Shown here: one piece after another, positions 1 through 5,949 of the stretch | Position numbering within the stretch: position 1 is the stretch's first letter | How the letters are laid out: every line of letters begins with the position of its first letter | Assembly: GCA_013290035.1 (NCBI GenBank) | Contig: JABCYT010000220.1 | Span: 1-6,260 of the forward strand | Length of the DNA: 6,260 bases | Direction of reading: 5' to 3' | DNA from: Alphaproteobacteria bacterium | GTDB lineage: Bacteria > Pseudomonadota > Alphaproteobacteria > Reyranellales > Reyranellaceae | Translations under genes and position numbers: made by a program | The notes under the pieces: model-generated | The model's database searches: none | Seen by the model: the letters and a program-made list of their open reading frames with translations, nothing else | What the model was told of the DNA's origin: nothing

Positions 1-652
1 TCTTCCAGTAGTCGGTGTTCTTCGTGAGCTTGATGCCCTCGTTCATCTTGAACTCGACGAACTTGAAGGGGCCCGTGCCGACCGGCCTGCGACGCATGTC
101 CGCGACCGGCACATGGCAGGGATAGATCGGCGAGTAGCCCGAGGCGAGCAGCGCCAGCAGCGCAGGCTGCCGGTTCTTGAGATGAAACGTGACGTCGAAA
201 TCGCCGTCGGCCGTCACCTTCTCGACATTGCTCCACCAGGCCGCGTGCGGATTGCGCCTGAGCTTGTCGGAGCTGAGCAGCAGGTCGAACGTGCAGGCGA
301 CGTCCGCCGCCGTGAACGGCTTGCCGTCGTGCCATCGCACGCCCTGCCGAAGCTTGAAAGCGAGTTGCTTGCCGTCGCCATTCCACGACCAGCTCGTGGC
401 GAGATCCGGCACGATCGAATCGAAGCTGTTCCTGGCGACGTTCTGGTCGAACATCACCAGATTGTTGAACAGCCCCATGAACGGCACCACCGTCGAGACC
501 GTCGCCTCCTCATGGATCGACGCGCTGGGCGGCGTATCCATGTGCTGGATCTTGAGAACGCCGCCGGCTTTCTGGGCCCAACCGGCTCCAGCCGTCGCCA
601 TCACAAACGCCACTACGCCTGCCAACGCAAAACACCCGTTTTGGATTTTCAT
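1..652 (-). CDS. ABC transporter substrate-binding protein, family 5 (DppA/OppA-like), 3' end outside the window
   Basis: This is the N-terminal part (217 codons) of an extracytoplasmic solute-binding protein of the peptide/nickel/opine class (SBP_bac_5), which delivers ligand to a DppBCDF-type importer. It reads from an ATG at 652-650 and stays open to the left edge. Residues 1-26 look like a Sec signal peptide: MKIQNG, a hydrophobic core LAGVVAFVMA, then a GAGWA|Q cleavage site. The mature part shows family landmarks: PDLATSW at 82-88, the very typical block LRQGVRWHDGKPFTAADV at 101-118, and VGTGPFKFVEF at 191-201. A GGGAGG ribosome binding site (660-665) lies 7 bases before the ATG and supports this start. 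About 300 further residues are expected outside the window. The ligand cannot be told: members bind oligopeptides, nickel, glutathione, opines or sugars. It is divergent from the monooxygenase gene at 864, so a functional link is possible but unproven. Family assignment is secure. Confidence 0.93.
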   Translation of the reverse strand, partial: MKIQNGCFALAGVVAFVMATAGAGWAQKAGGVLKIQHMDTPPSASIHEEATVSTVVPFMGLFNNLVMFDQNVARNSFDSIVPDLATSWSWNGDGKQLAFKLRQGVRWHDGKPFTAADVACTFDLLLSSDKLRRNPHAAWWSNVEKVTADGDFDVTFHLKNRQPALLALLASGYSPIYPCHVPVADMRRRPVGTGPFKFVEFKMNEGIKLTKNTDYWK

Positions 653-673
653 GTTGTTTCCTCCCAGCTTCGA

Positions 674-689
674 GCCGCGCAGGCGCGGC
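674..689. repeat. GC-rich near-perfect palindrome upstream of the family-5 binding protein
   Basis: The sequence is gccgcgc-ag-gcgcggc: two perfect 7-base arms around a 2-base centre. Its near end lies 8 bases beyond the GGGAGG ribosome binding site of the minus-strand gene (660-665), inside the probable leader. It could be an operator for a dimeric regulator or a small leader hairpin. In such GC-rich DNA a chance palindrome of this length is also plausible. Confidence 0.35.
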
Positions 690-766
690 ATCGGAGCGAC
701 AGCCAGCATCTCCAGTCGATCCCCCCTGCAAGCGTCGTGAACGCGCCCGCGATGCGGACTACGTCG

Positions 767-793
767 ATTGTAGCGGCTTATCGGCCGTGTCGC
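767..793 (-). promoter_or_regulatory. Weak candidate promoter for the family-5 binding protein gene
   Basis: Read on the minus strand there is a good -10 box TACAAT (772-767). A partial -35 box GCGACA (793-788, four of six consensus bases) lies 15 bases away, which is short of the optimal 17. Transcription would start near 760 and give a leader of about 108 bases. The -10 match is the main support; the -35 and spacing are weak. Confidence 0.25.
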
Positions 794-798
794 AGCCC

Positions 799-827
799 TT
801 GACCGGGACGTTTGCCCTCCGCATCGT
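799..827 (+). promoter_or_regulatory. Weak candidate promoter for the monooxygenase gene
   Basis: A -35-like TTGACC at 799-804, preceded by C so that it matches the alphaproteobacterial CTTGAC preference, is followed after 17 bases by CATCGT (822-827), which matches only three of six -10 bases. The start would fall about 30 bases before the ATG at 864. The -35 and spacing are good but the -10 is poor. Confidence 0.22.
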
Positions 828-863
828 CGGCTTCAAAGGCCAAGCTCGGGAAGGCAGCGCACG

Positions 864-2114
864 ATGAAGGGTCAGAGTACCGCTAGGCTTGAGTGGACGC
901 CCTCGGCGACCCTACCCAAGGCACCGACGTCGTTCGCCGGCGTCGGCTACAGCGAAATGGTCGAGCGTGCGCGGCGCCTGGTGCCGAAGATCGCGGCACG
1001 GGCCGAGCAGTGCGAGCAGCTGCGCCGACTGCCGGACGAGACCGAGCGCGACCTGCACGAAGCCGGCCTGTTCCGCATCGCCCAACCCGCGCGGGTCGGC
1101 GGCGCCGACCTTGATGTCGGCATCTTCGTCGATGTCTGCGCCGAGATCGCCCGCGTCTGCCCCTCGACCGCGTGGAACATCGGCAATCTCGCCAGCCATC
1201 ATTGGATGCTGGGCTACTTCCCGCCCGAGACGCAGGACGAGCTGTGGGACGTCTCGCCCGACGTGCTGATCGCCACGTCGCTGGCCTTTCCCGCCGGCCG
1301 CGGCCGCAAGGTCGAGGGCGGCTACGAGGTTTCCGGACGCTGGCCGCTCTCCTCCGGCGTCGACAATTCGGACTGGAACATGCTGGGCTTCATGCTGCGC
1401 GAACGTGAGGACGGGCCGCCCGTCGATCAGCGCTTCGCCCTGCTCCATCGCTCCCAGTACGAGATCATCGACAATTGGCATGCCGTGGGGCTGTGCGGCA
1501 CCGGATCGAAGGACGTCGCCACCAGGGCGATGTTCGTGCCCGAGCGCCGCTCGATCTCGGCCTGGACGTTCAACGGCAAGCCGCATGCCGGCTCTGATGT
1601 GAACCCCTCGCCGCTGTTCCGCCTGCCGCTGTTTTCGCTCGGTCCCTATGTGCTGACGGGCGTGATGCTGGGCTGCGCGCAAGGCGCCTACCAGACGGTG
1701 GTCGGTGCGGCACGCAAGCGCAATGCCACGACGACCGGCCAGCCGGTCAACGCCAACCCCACCGTGCAGATCAAGGTGGCGGAAGCGAGTGCGCGCATCG
1801 ACAACGCCGAAGTGATCATGCGGCGGGCCTGCGAGCATGCCATGGAAGTCGCGCGTGCCGGCCGCGAGCCCGAGCACGGAGACAAGGTGCGCTATCGCCG
1901 CGATGCCTTCTTCTCCATCCGGCTCTGCCTTGAGGCGGTCGACATCCTGATGGGCATTGCGGGCTCGGGCGGCCTCTATACGACGGGCATCATGCAGCGG
2001 CTTTTCCGCGACGCCCATGCCGCCAACGCACACGCGATGTTTTCGCCCGACATCCAGGGCGCCATTTTCGGCCAGCATGCGTTGGGCACAGCCGGTCCAC
2101 CGCCGCTCATGTGA
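864..2114 (+). CDS. Flavin-dependent monooxygenase, acyl-CoA dehydrogenase fold (group D, HpaB-C2/HsaA/DszC-like)
   Basis: This 416-residue protein is predicted to be the oxygenase of a two-component system: it takes reduced FMN or FAD from a separate reductase and uses O2 to hydroxylate, or S-oxidise, an organic substrate in the cytoplasm. The N-terminal helical domain (about 30-125) holds LRRLPDETERDLHEAGLFRI, then PARVGGADLD (75-84) and SHHWMLGYFP (111-120). The middle beta domain holds SGRWPLSSGVDNSDW (157-171) and NWHAVGLCGTGSKDV (204-218), the G-x-GTGS-x-D flavin-site pattern of this fold. The C-terminal helical domain (about 260-405, Acyl-CoA_dh_2 type) ends with RLFRDAHAANAHAMFSPD (379-396). 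True acyl-CoA dehydrogenases have a catalytic Glu in a YEG motif just after such an R-D-A; here the equivalent place reads H-A-M, which argues for a monooxygenase. GGGAAGG lies 9 bases before the ATG. Length fits the class (about 390-420). The substrate cannot be read from sequence, and no reductase gene is in the window. Confidence 0.85.
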   Translation: MKGQSTARLEWTPSATLPKAPTSFAGVGYSEMVERARRLVPKIAARAEQCEQLRRLPDETERDLHEAGLFRIAQPARVGGADLDVGIFVDVCAEIARVCPSTAWNIGNLASHHWMLGYFPPETQDELWDVSPDVLIATSLAFPAGRGRKVEGGYEVSGRWPLSSGVDNSDWNMLGFMLREREDGPPVDQRFALLHRSQYEIIDNWHAVGLCGTGSKDVATRAMFVPERRSISAWTFNGKPHAGSDVNPSPLFRLPLFSLGPYVLTGVMLGCAQGAYQTVVGAARKRNATTTGQPVNANPTVQIKVAEASARIDNAEVIMRRACEHAMEVARAGREPEHGDKVRYRRDAFFSIRLCLEAVDILMGIAGSGGLYTTGIMQRLFRDAHAANAHAMFSPDIQGAIFGQHALGTAGPPPLM

Positions 2115-2190
2115 GGCAGTTTCCGGTAGGCACCGCCGCTCAAGGGGCTGTAGGATCGGCCAAAATCACGGTGTTGGGAGGAACTAAATC
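2115..2190 (+). other. Short intercistronic gap between monooxygenase and binding protein
   Basis: These 76 bases carry the GGGAGG ribosome binding site of the binding-protein gene (2176-2181). I see no terminator hairpin and no convincing -35/-10 pair, so read-through from the monooxygenase gene is the simplest reading. Confidence 0.5.
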
Positions 2191-3447
2191 ATGCTCATCG
2201 AGCGTCGTACGTTCAACAAGCTCGCCGCAGCCGGTGCGGCGACCGGCTTCGCAGGTTCTGCACGAGCCCAGGCCAAGCCGCTCACCATTGGCTTCGGCAT
2301 GGCCCTGACCGGCGGGCTCGCGCCCAACGGCAAGGGGGCGCTGCTTGCCATGCAGATCGCGGAAGAGGACATCAACGCCAGAGGCGGCCTGCTCGGGCGG
2401 CCGGTGAAGCTCGTCTACTACGACGACCAGTCCAATCCCTCGAGCGTTCCCGGCCTCTATACGAAGCTGTTGGACGTCGACAAGGTCGACATCGTGGTGA
2501 GCGGCTACGCCACCAACATGATCGCGCCGGCGATGCCGATCGTGATGCAGAAGGATCGCACCTTCTTCGCGCTGTTCGGGCTGGCGGTGAACTCGGAGTT
2601 CAATTACCCGCGCTATTTCGCCATCCAGCCGGCGGGCGGTCCGAAACCCAAGGAAGCCTTCGCCGAGGGCTTCTTCGAAGTGGCGATGGCGCAGAACCCC
2701 AAGCCGCAGACGCTCGCCCTGATCGGCGCCGATGCGGAATTCCCGCGCAACGCCATGGAAGGTGTGCGCAGCATCGCCAAGAAGCACAACCTCAAGATCG
2801 TCTACGACAAGAACTATCCGCCGACGACGGCCGACTACACGCCGGTCGTGCGGGCGGTGGCCGCCACCAATCCCGACATCTTCTTCGCCGCGTCCTATCC
2901 GCCCGATTCGGTCGGCATCATCCGCGCCTCGAGCGAGATCGGCTTCAAGCCCAAGATCTACGGCGGCGGCATGGTCGGCCTGCAGGCCACCGCCATCAAG
3001 ACGCAGCTTGGGCCGCTGCTGAACGGCATCGTCGTCTACGACTTCTGGTTGCCGTGGGCGAGCTTCGCCACGGACGCGAGCCGCGAGTTCCTGAAGAAGT
3101 ACCAGGCCAAGTCGGCCGAGGCCGGCGTCGACCTCCTGGGCTACTACCTGCCGCCGTTCGGCTATGCCCTGATGGAGATCGTCGAACAGGCCGTGAAGGG
3201 TGCAGGCAGCACCGACGACGCCAAGCTCGCCGACTTCATGCGCAAGGCAACCTTCAAGACCATTGTCGGCGACATCAAGTTCAACAAGGAAGGCGAGTGG
3301 GAGACCGCGCAGGTTCTGGCCGTCCAGTTCCAGGGTGTCCAGGGCAACGGCATCGATCAGTTCAAGGATCCCAAGACGGAAGTGATCCTGTGGCCGGCCA
3401 AGTACAGTACCGGCAAGATCATCTATCCGTACGATCCGAAAAAATAA
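2191..3447 (+). CDS. LivK-like ABC transporter substrate-binding protein (Peripla_BP_6) with Tat-type signal
   Basis: This complete 418-residue periplasmic binding protein belongs to the branched-chain amino acid/amide/aromatic acid class that serves LivHMGF-type importers. Residues 1-28 form a twin-arginine-like signal: ERRTFNK (R5-R6), an Ala/Gly-rich core, then ARA|Q, suggesting folding before export. The mature N-lobe begins KPLTIGFGMALTGG (29-42) and continues with AEEDINARGGLLGRPVKL (57-74) and YYDDQSNP (76-83), the classic start of this family. The second lobe includes LALIGADAEFPRNAMEGV (175-192), then DYTPVVRAV (215-223) and NPDIFFAA (227-234). GGGAGG (2176-2181) lies 9 bases before the ATG. 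It follows the monooxygenase by 76 bases on the same strand with no terminator between, so the two are probably co-transcribed. A complete LivHMGF-like set, lacking its own binding protein within the window, is convergent just beyond. It is the natural partner, though ligand identity (amino acid, amide, aromatic acid) is not determinable here. Confidence 0.92.
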   Translation: MLIERRTFNKLAAAGAATGFAGSARAQAKPLTIGFGMALTGGLAPNGKGALLAMQIAEEDINARGGLLGRPVKLVYYDDQSNPSSVPGLYTKLLDVDKVDIVVSGYATNMIAPAMPIVMQKDRTFFALFGLAVNSEFNYPRYFAIQPAGGPKPKEAFAEGFFEVAMAQNPKPQTLALIGADAEFPRNAMEGVRSIAKKHNLKIVYDKNYPPTTADYTPVVRAVAATNPDIFFAASYPPDSVGIIRASSEIGFKPKIYGGGMVGLQATAIKTQLGPLLNGIVVYDFWLPWASFATDASREFLKKYQAKSAEAGVDLLGYYLPPFGYALMEIVEQAVKGAGSTDDAKLADFMRKATFKTIVGDIKFNKEGEWETAQVLAVQFQGVQGNGIDQFKDPKTEVILWPAKYSTGKIIYPYDPKK

Positions 3448-3521
3448 CGTCTTGCCGGACCGCGGGCCTCCAGGCCCGCTCGTGATTCTGATGCGGGCCT
3501 GGAGGTCCGCGGTCCGGCAAG
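3439..3521 (-). terminator. Probable intrinsic terminator of the liv operon; may also end plus-strand transcription
   Basis: Read on the minus strand, the long hairpin is followed after three bases (ACG) by TTATTTTTT (3447-3439), which gives a U-rich run in the RNA. Stem plus U-tract is the normal form of a Rho-independent terminator. The T-run is the complement of the final AAA/AAA lysine codons and TAA stop of the convergent binding-protein gene, so coding sequence and terminator share bases. Read on the plus strand the same stem is followed by gagcatcaag, with no U-tract. There it may act only as a 3' stabilising hairpin or a weak terminator. Confidence 0.65.
3451..3521. repeat. 29-bp inverted repeat (long hairpin) at the convergent junction
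   Basis: The arms are 3451-3479 and 3493-3521, separated by a 13-base loop (3480-3492). They match at 28 of 29 positions; the exception is G3466 opposite T3506, which is a G-U wobble in the plus-strand RNA, so that transcript can pair along the whole 29 bp. Each arm is also internally palindromic (gcgggcct-cc-aggcccgc at 3462-3479, and an imperfect copy at 3493-3510), so two small hairpins could form instead of the long one. The repeat starts 3 bases after the stop codon of the binding protein and ends 4 bases before the stop codon of livF, filling nearly the whole gap. This resembles dispersed intergenic palindromic elements in GC-rich alphaproteobacteria; whether it is repeated in the genome cannot be seen here. 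Confidence 0.9.
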
Positions 3522-3525
3522 AGCA

Positions 3526-4257
3526 TCAAGCCCCGAGATAGAATTCGCGGATCAGTTCGTTGTTGTTCAGCGCCTCGGCCGATTCGCCTTCGAAGGCGAT
3601 CTTGCCGTGCACGATCACGTAGCCGCGGTCGGCGATGCGGATGGCCTGGGTGAAGTTCTGCTCGGCCATCAGTACGATGAGATCGTAACCTTCCTTCAGC
3701 TCCTTGATCTTGTCGATGGTGCGGCTGACCAGGAGCGGCGCCAGGCCGACCGAGGGTTCGTCGATCAAGAGGATGCGCGGCGCCGACATCAGCGCGCGCG
3801 CCAGCGCCAGCATCTGCTGCTCGCCGCCGCTCATGCTGCCGGCGAGCTGGCGCGAACGCTCCTTCAGGCGCGGGAAGGTCTCGAAGCAGAAGTCGAGGTT
3901 GCGGCCGATCACCGAGCGCGCCTTGGGCCGGAAGGCGCCGAGCAGCAGGTTCTCGGTCACGGTGAGCCTGGGGAAGAGCCGCCGCCCTTCCGGCACGAAG
4001 CCGATGCCGAGATCGACGATCTCTTCGGTCGACCGCCCGATCAGCTCGTGGCTCGTGCCGTCGATCTCCGCCCGGATGCTGCCGGCCGAGGGGCGCACCA
4101 TGCCCATGATGGACTTCATCAGGGTCGACTTGCCGTTGCCGTTGGTGCCGAGGAGCGCCACCGTCTCGCCGGCGCCGACCTGCAGCGACACGTCGTGCAG
4201 GATGCGCACCGCGCCGTAGCCGGCGTCGATGTTGGCGACGGTGAGGCTACTCGCCAA
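3526..4257 (-). CDS. livF: LivF-like ABC transporter ATP-binding protein
   Basis: This 243-residue protein is one of the two ATPases of a branched-chain amino acid-type (HAAT) importer; it sits on the cytoplasmic face of LivHM and pairs with LivG. Visible motifs: the A-loop region DAGYGAVRIL (11-20), Walker A GTNGNGKST (37-45), the LivF hallmark VPEGRRLFPRLTV (88-100), ABC signature SMSGGEQQ (141-148), and Walker B RILLIDEP (161-168) with D-loop SVGLAP. The switch position reads AEQN (198-201), with Gln where most ABC ATPases have His; this is usual for LivF. The start is a TTG (4257-4255): the frame is closed by a TGA at 4269-4267, no ATG or GTG lies before the A-loop, and GAGGG (4268-4264) sits 6 bases upstream. 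It overlaps the end of livG by 11 bases, which suggests translational coupling. Last gene of the operon; its stop lies 4 bases from the terminator stem. Confidence 0.93.
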   Translation of the reverse strand: MASSLTVANIDAGYGAVRILHDVSLQVGAGETVALLGTNGNGKSTLMKSIMGMVRPSAGSIRAEIDGTSHELIGRSTEEIVDLGIGFVPEGRRLFPRLTVTENLLLGAFRPKARSVIGRNLDFCFETFPRLKERSRQLAGSMSGGEQQMLALARALMSAPRILLIDEPSVGLAPLLVSRTIDKIKELKEGYDLIVLMAEQNFTQAIRIADRGYVIVHGKIAFEGESAEALNNNELIREFYLGA

Positions 4258-4981
4258 GGTATGCCCTCACGACTTCCGGATCGCGCACCACGTCCTGGGG
4301 CGGACCGTCGGCGATCTTGCGTCCGGCCACCAGCACGGCCAGGCGCTGGGAGAATTCCATCACCGCCCGCATGATGTGCTCGATCATGATCACGGTCACA
4401 CCCTCGGCGTTCAACCGGATCAGCAACGCGATGATCTCGTCGACTTCGCCATGCGACAGCCCGGCCATCGCCTCGTCGGCGATCAGCAGCTTGGGCTCGG
4501 CGGCCATGGCGCGGGCGAGCTCGAGCTTGCGCATCTCGATCTGCGTCAGGTCGCGCGGCAAGCGCTCGGCCTTGCCGGCCAGCCCGACCTCGCCCAGCAA
4601 CTCCAGGCAGCGCGCGTCGATTGCCGCGCGGCTGAGGTGGCCGGTCGCCCGGGCATTCACGGTGTAGAGGAGGGGAATGCGGATGTTCTCGGCCAGCGAC
4701 AGGCTGGCGAAGGGCCGCGGCAGCTGGAAGCTGCGCGCCAGCCCGCGGCGCGTGCGCTCGTGAGCCGAGAGCCCGTCCAGCGACTCCTCGGCGAAACGGA
4801 CCTTGCCGATTTCGTTGCGCAAGGTCCCGCAGATGCAGTTCACCAGGGTCGACTTGCCCGATCCGTTCGGCCCGATCAGGCCGAGCCGCTCGCCCTGGCG
4901 CACCTCGAGGTCGATCGACTCCAGGGCGACGAAGCCGCCGAAGCGCTTGCCGAGACCGGCGACTTCCAGCAGCGCCGTCAT
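4247..4981 (-). CDS. livG: LivG-like ABC transporter ATP-binding protein with divergent signature motif
   Basis: This 244-residue protein is the second ATPase of the liv-type importer. Motifs in order: LGKRFGGFVAL (10-20, A-loop region), Walker A GPNGSGKST (37-45), Q-loop RSFQLPRPF (83-91, Gln86) in the LivG style, Walker B KLLIADE (164-170) with the D-loop variant AMAGLSHGEV, and the switch His in MIEHIMRAV (199-207, His202). It also ends with a LivG-type tail, GRKIADGPPQDVVRDPEVVRAYLGE from 220 to 244. The ABC signature, normally LSxGQ or LSYGQQR, reads LTQIEMRKLELARA here (145-158), lacking the glycines that contact ATP across the dimer. The ATG at 4981 overlaps the livM stop in an ATGA junction, so coupling is likely. 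Assignment to LivG rather than LivF follows from the Q-loop, the C-terminal tail and gene order. Confidence 0.92.
   Translation of the reverse strand: MTALLEVAGLGKRFGGFVALESIDLEVRQGERLGLIGPNGSGKSTLVNCICGTLRNEIGKVRFAEESLDGLSAHERTRRGLARSFQLPRPFASLSLAENIRIPLLYTVNARATGHLSRAAIDARCLELLGEVGLAGKAERLPRDLTQIEMRKLELARAMAAEPKLLIADEAMAGLSHGEVDEIIALLIRLNAEGVTVIMIEHIMRAVMEFSQRLAVLVAGRKIADGPPQDVVRDPEVVRAYLGE
4264..4268 (-). promoter_or_regulatory. Ribosome binding site for the TTG start of livF
   Basis: GAGGG on the minus strand lies inside the last codons of livG, 6 bases before the TTG. It decides the unusual start, since the same frame has no ATG or GTG candidate that would keep the N-terminal beta strand and A-loop of the ATPase. 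Confidence 0.6.
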
Positions 4982-5949
4982 CGCTTCCTCTGGAACAGGC
5001 CGACGATGCCCTGGGGTGCGGCGATCACGAAGGCGACCATCAGCACGCCCGCGACCAGCACGTTGACCGCCGACGAGATCGTCACCCTGAGAAACTCCTG
5101 CAAACCGCCCACCAGCACCGCGCCGACGACGGGGCCGAGCCAGCTGCCGGTGCCGCCGATCAACGGCATGGCGATGGCGTTCACCGCGTAGTTCAGGCTG
5201 AAGCCCGACGCGGGGTCGAGATAGGTGACGTAGAAGGGCAGCGGCGCGCCAGCCATGCCCATGAAACCGCCGGACAGCGTCGTCGCGATCAGCTTCAGCT
5301 TCAGGGTCGGCACGCCCGAGGCCTCCGCTGCGCCTTCATCGTCACGGATGGCGGCAAAGCCGTAACCCAGGGAGGACCGTTCGATGGCGCGCGCCGTCGC
5401 CAGCACGATGACACCCATGCCAAGCATGAGAAGGAAGAGGTATTGCACGTACTCGCCGCCGATCAGCGGCGCCACCTTGGGGCGCAGCACATAGGCGCCG
5501 CGCGCGCCGCCGACGAAATCCCAGTTGGTGATCAGCGTCTGCACCACCACTGCGAGCGCCAGGGTGGCGATGGAGAAGAACACCCCGCGCAGGCGGAGCG
5601 TCAGGTATCCCGTGCCCAGCCCGACCAGGCCGGCCAGTACGCCGCTGACCACGATCATCGCCGGCAAGGGCAAGGTGGGCACGAGCTTGTGCAGCGCCAC
5701 CGTCGAATAGGCGCCGATGGCAAAAAAAGCCGTGATGCCGAAATTCACGTAGCCGGTGTAGCCACCCAGAATGTTCCAGGCCGTGCCCAGCACGATGTAT
5801 TGGACGACGACGTAGCCGATGAAGAAGGCGTAGCTGCTGTCGAACCATCGCCCGAAGACGAAGATCACCACGGCGACGGCGATCAGCGCCAGGGTGAACG
5901 GCGCCCCGCGCAGGCCGGGGGCTGCCCCGCTAACGGCCAAGGATGCCAC
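4978..5949 (-). CDS. livM: LivM-like ABC transporter permease
   Basis: This 323-residue polytopic inner-membrane permease forms the translocation pore with LivH. Hydrophobic segments lie at about 18-34, 45-63, 67-88, 97-117, 125-142, 168-186, 222-240, 268-287 and 293-312. Family landmarks: NILGGYTGYVNFGITAFFAIGAY from 59 to 81, LRLRGVFFSIATLALA (118-133), the cytoplasmic coupling segment GFAAIRDDEGAAEASGVP (197-214, the EAA-like loop that docks the ATPases), and PLIGGTGSWLGPVVGA (262-277). The start is a GTG (5949-5947): the frame is closed by a TGA at 5970-5968, and the only other early candidate is a TTG three codons on. The ribosome binding site is weak (GGCGG, 5963-5959, 9 bases upstream). 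It overlaps the livH 3' end by 20 bases, so re-initiation by ribosomes finishing livH is likely. Confidence 0.92.
   Translation of the reverse strand: MASLAVSGAAPGLRGAPFTLALIAVAVVIFVFGRWFDSSYAFFIGYVVVQYIVLGTAWNILGGYTGYVNFGITAFFAIGAYSTVALHKLVPTLPLPAMIVVSGVLAGLVGLGTGYLTLRLRGVFFSIATLALAVVVQTLITNWDFVGGARGAYVLRPKVAPLIGGEYVQYLFLLMLGMGVIVLATARAIERSSLGYGFAAIRDDEGAAEASGVPTLKLKLIATTLSGGFMGMAGAPLPFYVTYLDPASGFSLNYAVNAIAMPLIGGTGSWLGPVVGAVLVGGLQEFLRVTISSAVNVLVAGVLMVAFVIAAPQGIVGLFQRKR

Larger units (their letters stand above)
653..863. promoter_or_regulatory. Divergent intergenic region between the family-5 binding protein and the monooxygenase
   Basis: This 211-base stretch separates two divergently transcribed genes and must hold the start signals of both, unless either is read from further away. 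I see no convincing gene in it. It holds the ribosome binding sites of both neighbours (GGGAGG at 660-665 for the minus gene, GGGAAGG at 848-854 for the plus gene), a 16-base GC-rich palindrome at 674-689, and two weak sigma-70-like candidates listed separately. No regulator gene is next to it in the window. Confidence 0.6.

Noticed and set aside
113..802. Plus-strand reading frame (229 codons), and an overlapping one at 189-740, covering the left region
   Set aside because: The minus strand here encodes an unmistakable family-5 binding protein with signal peptide and ribosome site, open at the window edge. The plus frames have no recognisable features.
912..2078. Long minus-strand reading frame (388 codons) opposite the monooxygenase gene
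   Set aside because: It is an antisense shadow of a GC-rich gene: the protein is rich in Arg, His, Gly and Ala with no recognisable domain, while the plus-strand frame gives a clear conserved protein with a good ribosome site.
3451..3521. CRISPR repeat, IS end or attachment site
   Set aside because: There is only one inverted pair, with no direct-repeat spacing, no transposase and no flanking target duplication.
3607..4374. Plus-strand reading frame (255 codons) opposite livF
   Set aside because: Shadow of livF; no domain, no credible start signal and runs of Arg/Ala/Gly.
4229..5191. Plus-strand reading frame (320 codons) opposite livG and the end of livM
   Set aside because: The composition (His, Gln, Asp, Arg rich, low complexity) is typical of an antisense shadow. 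The minus strand carries clear Walker A/B motifs and permease helices.
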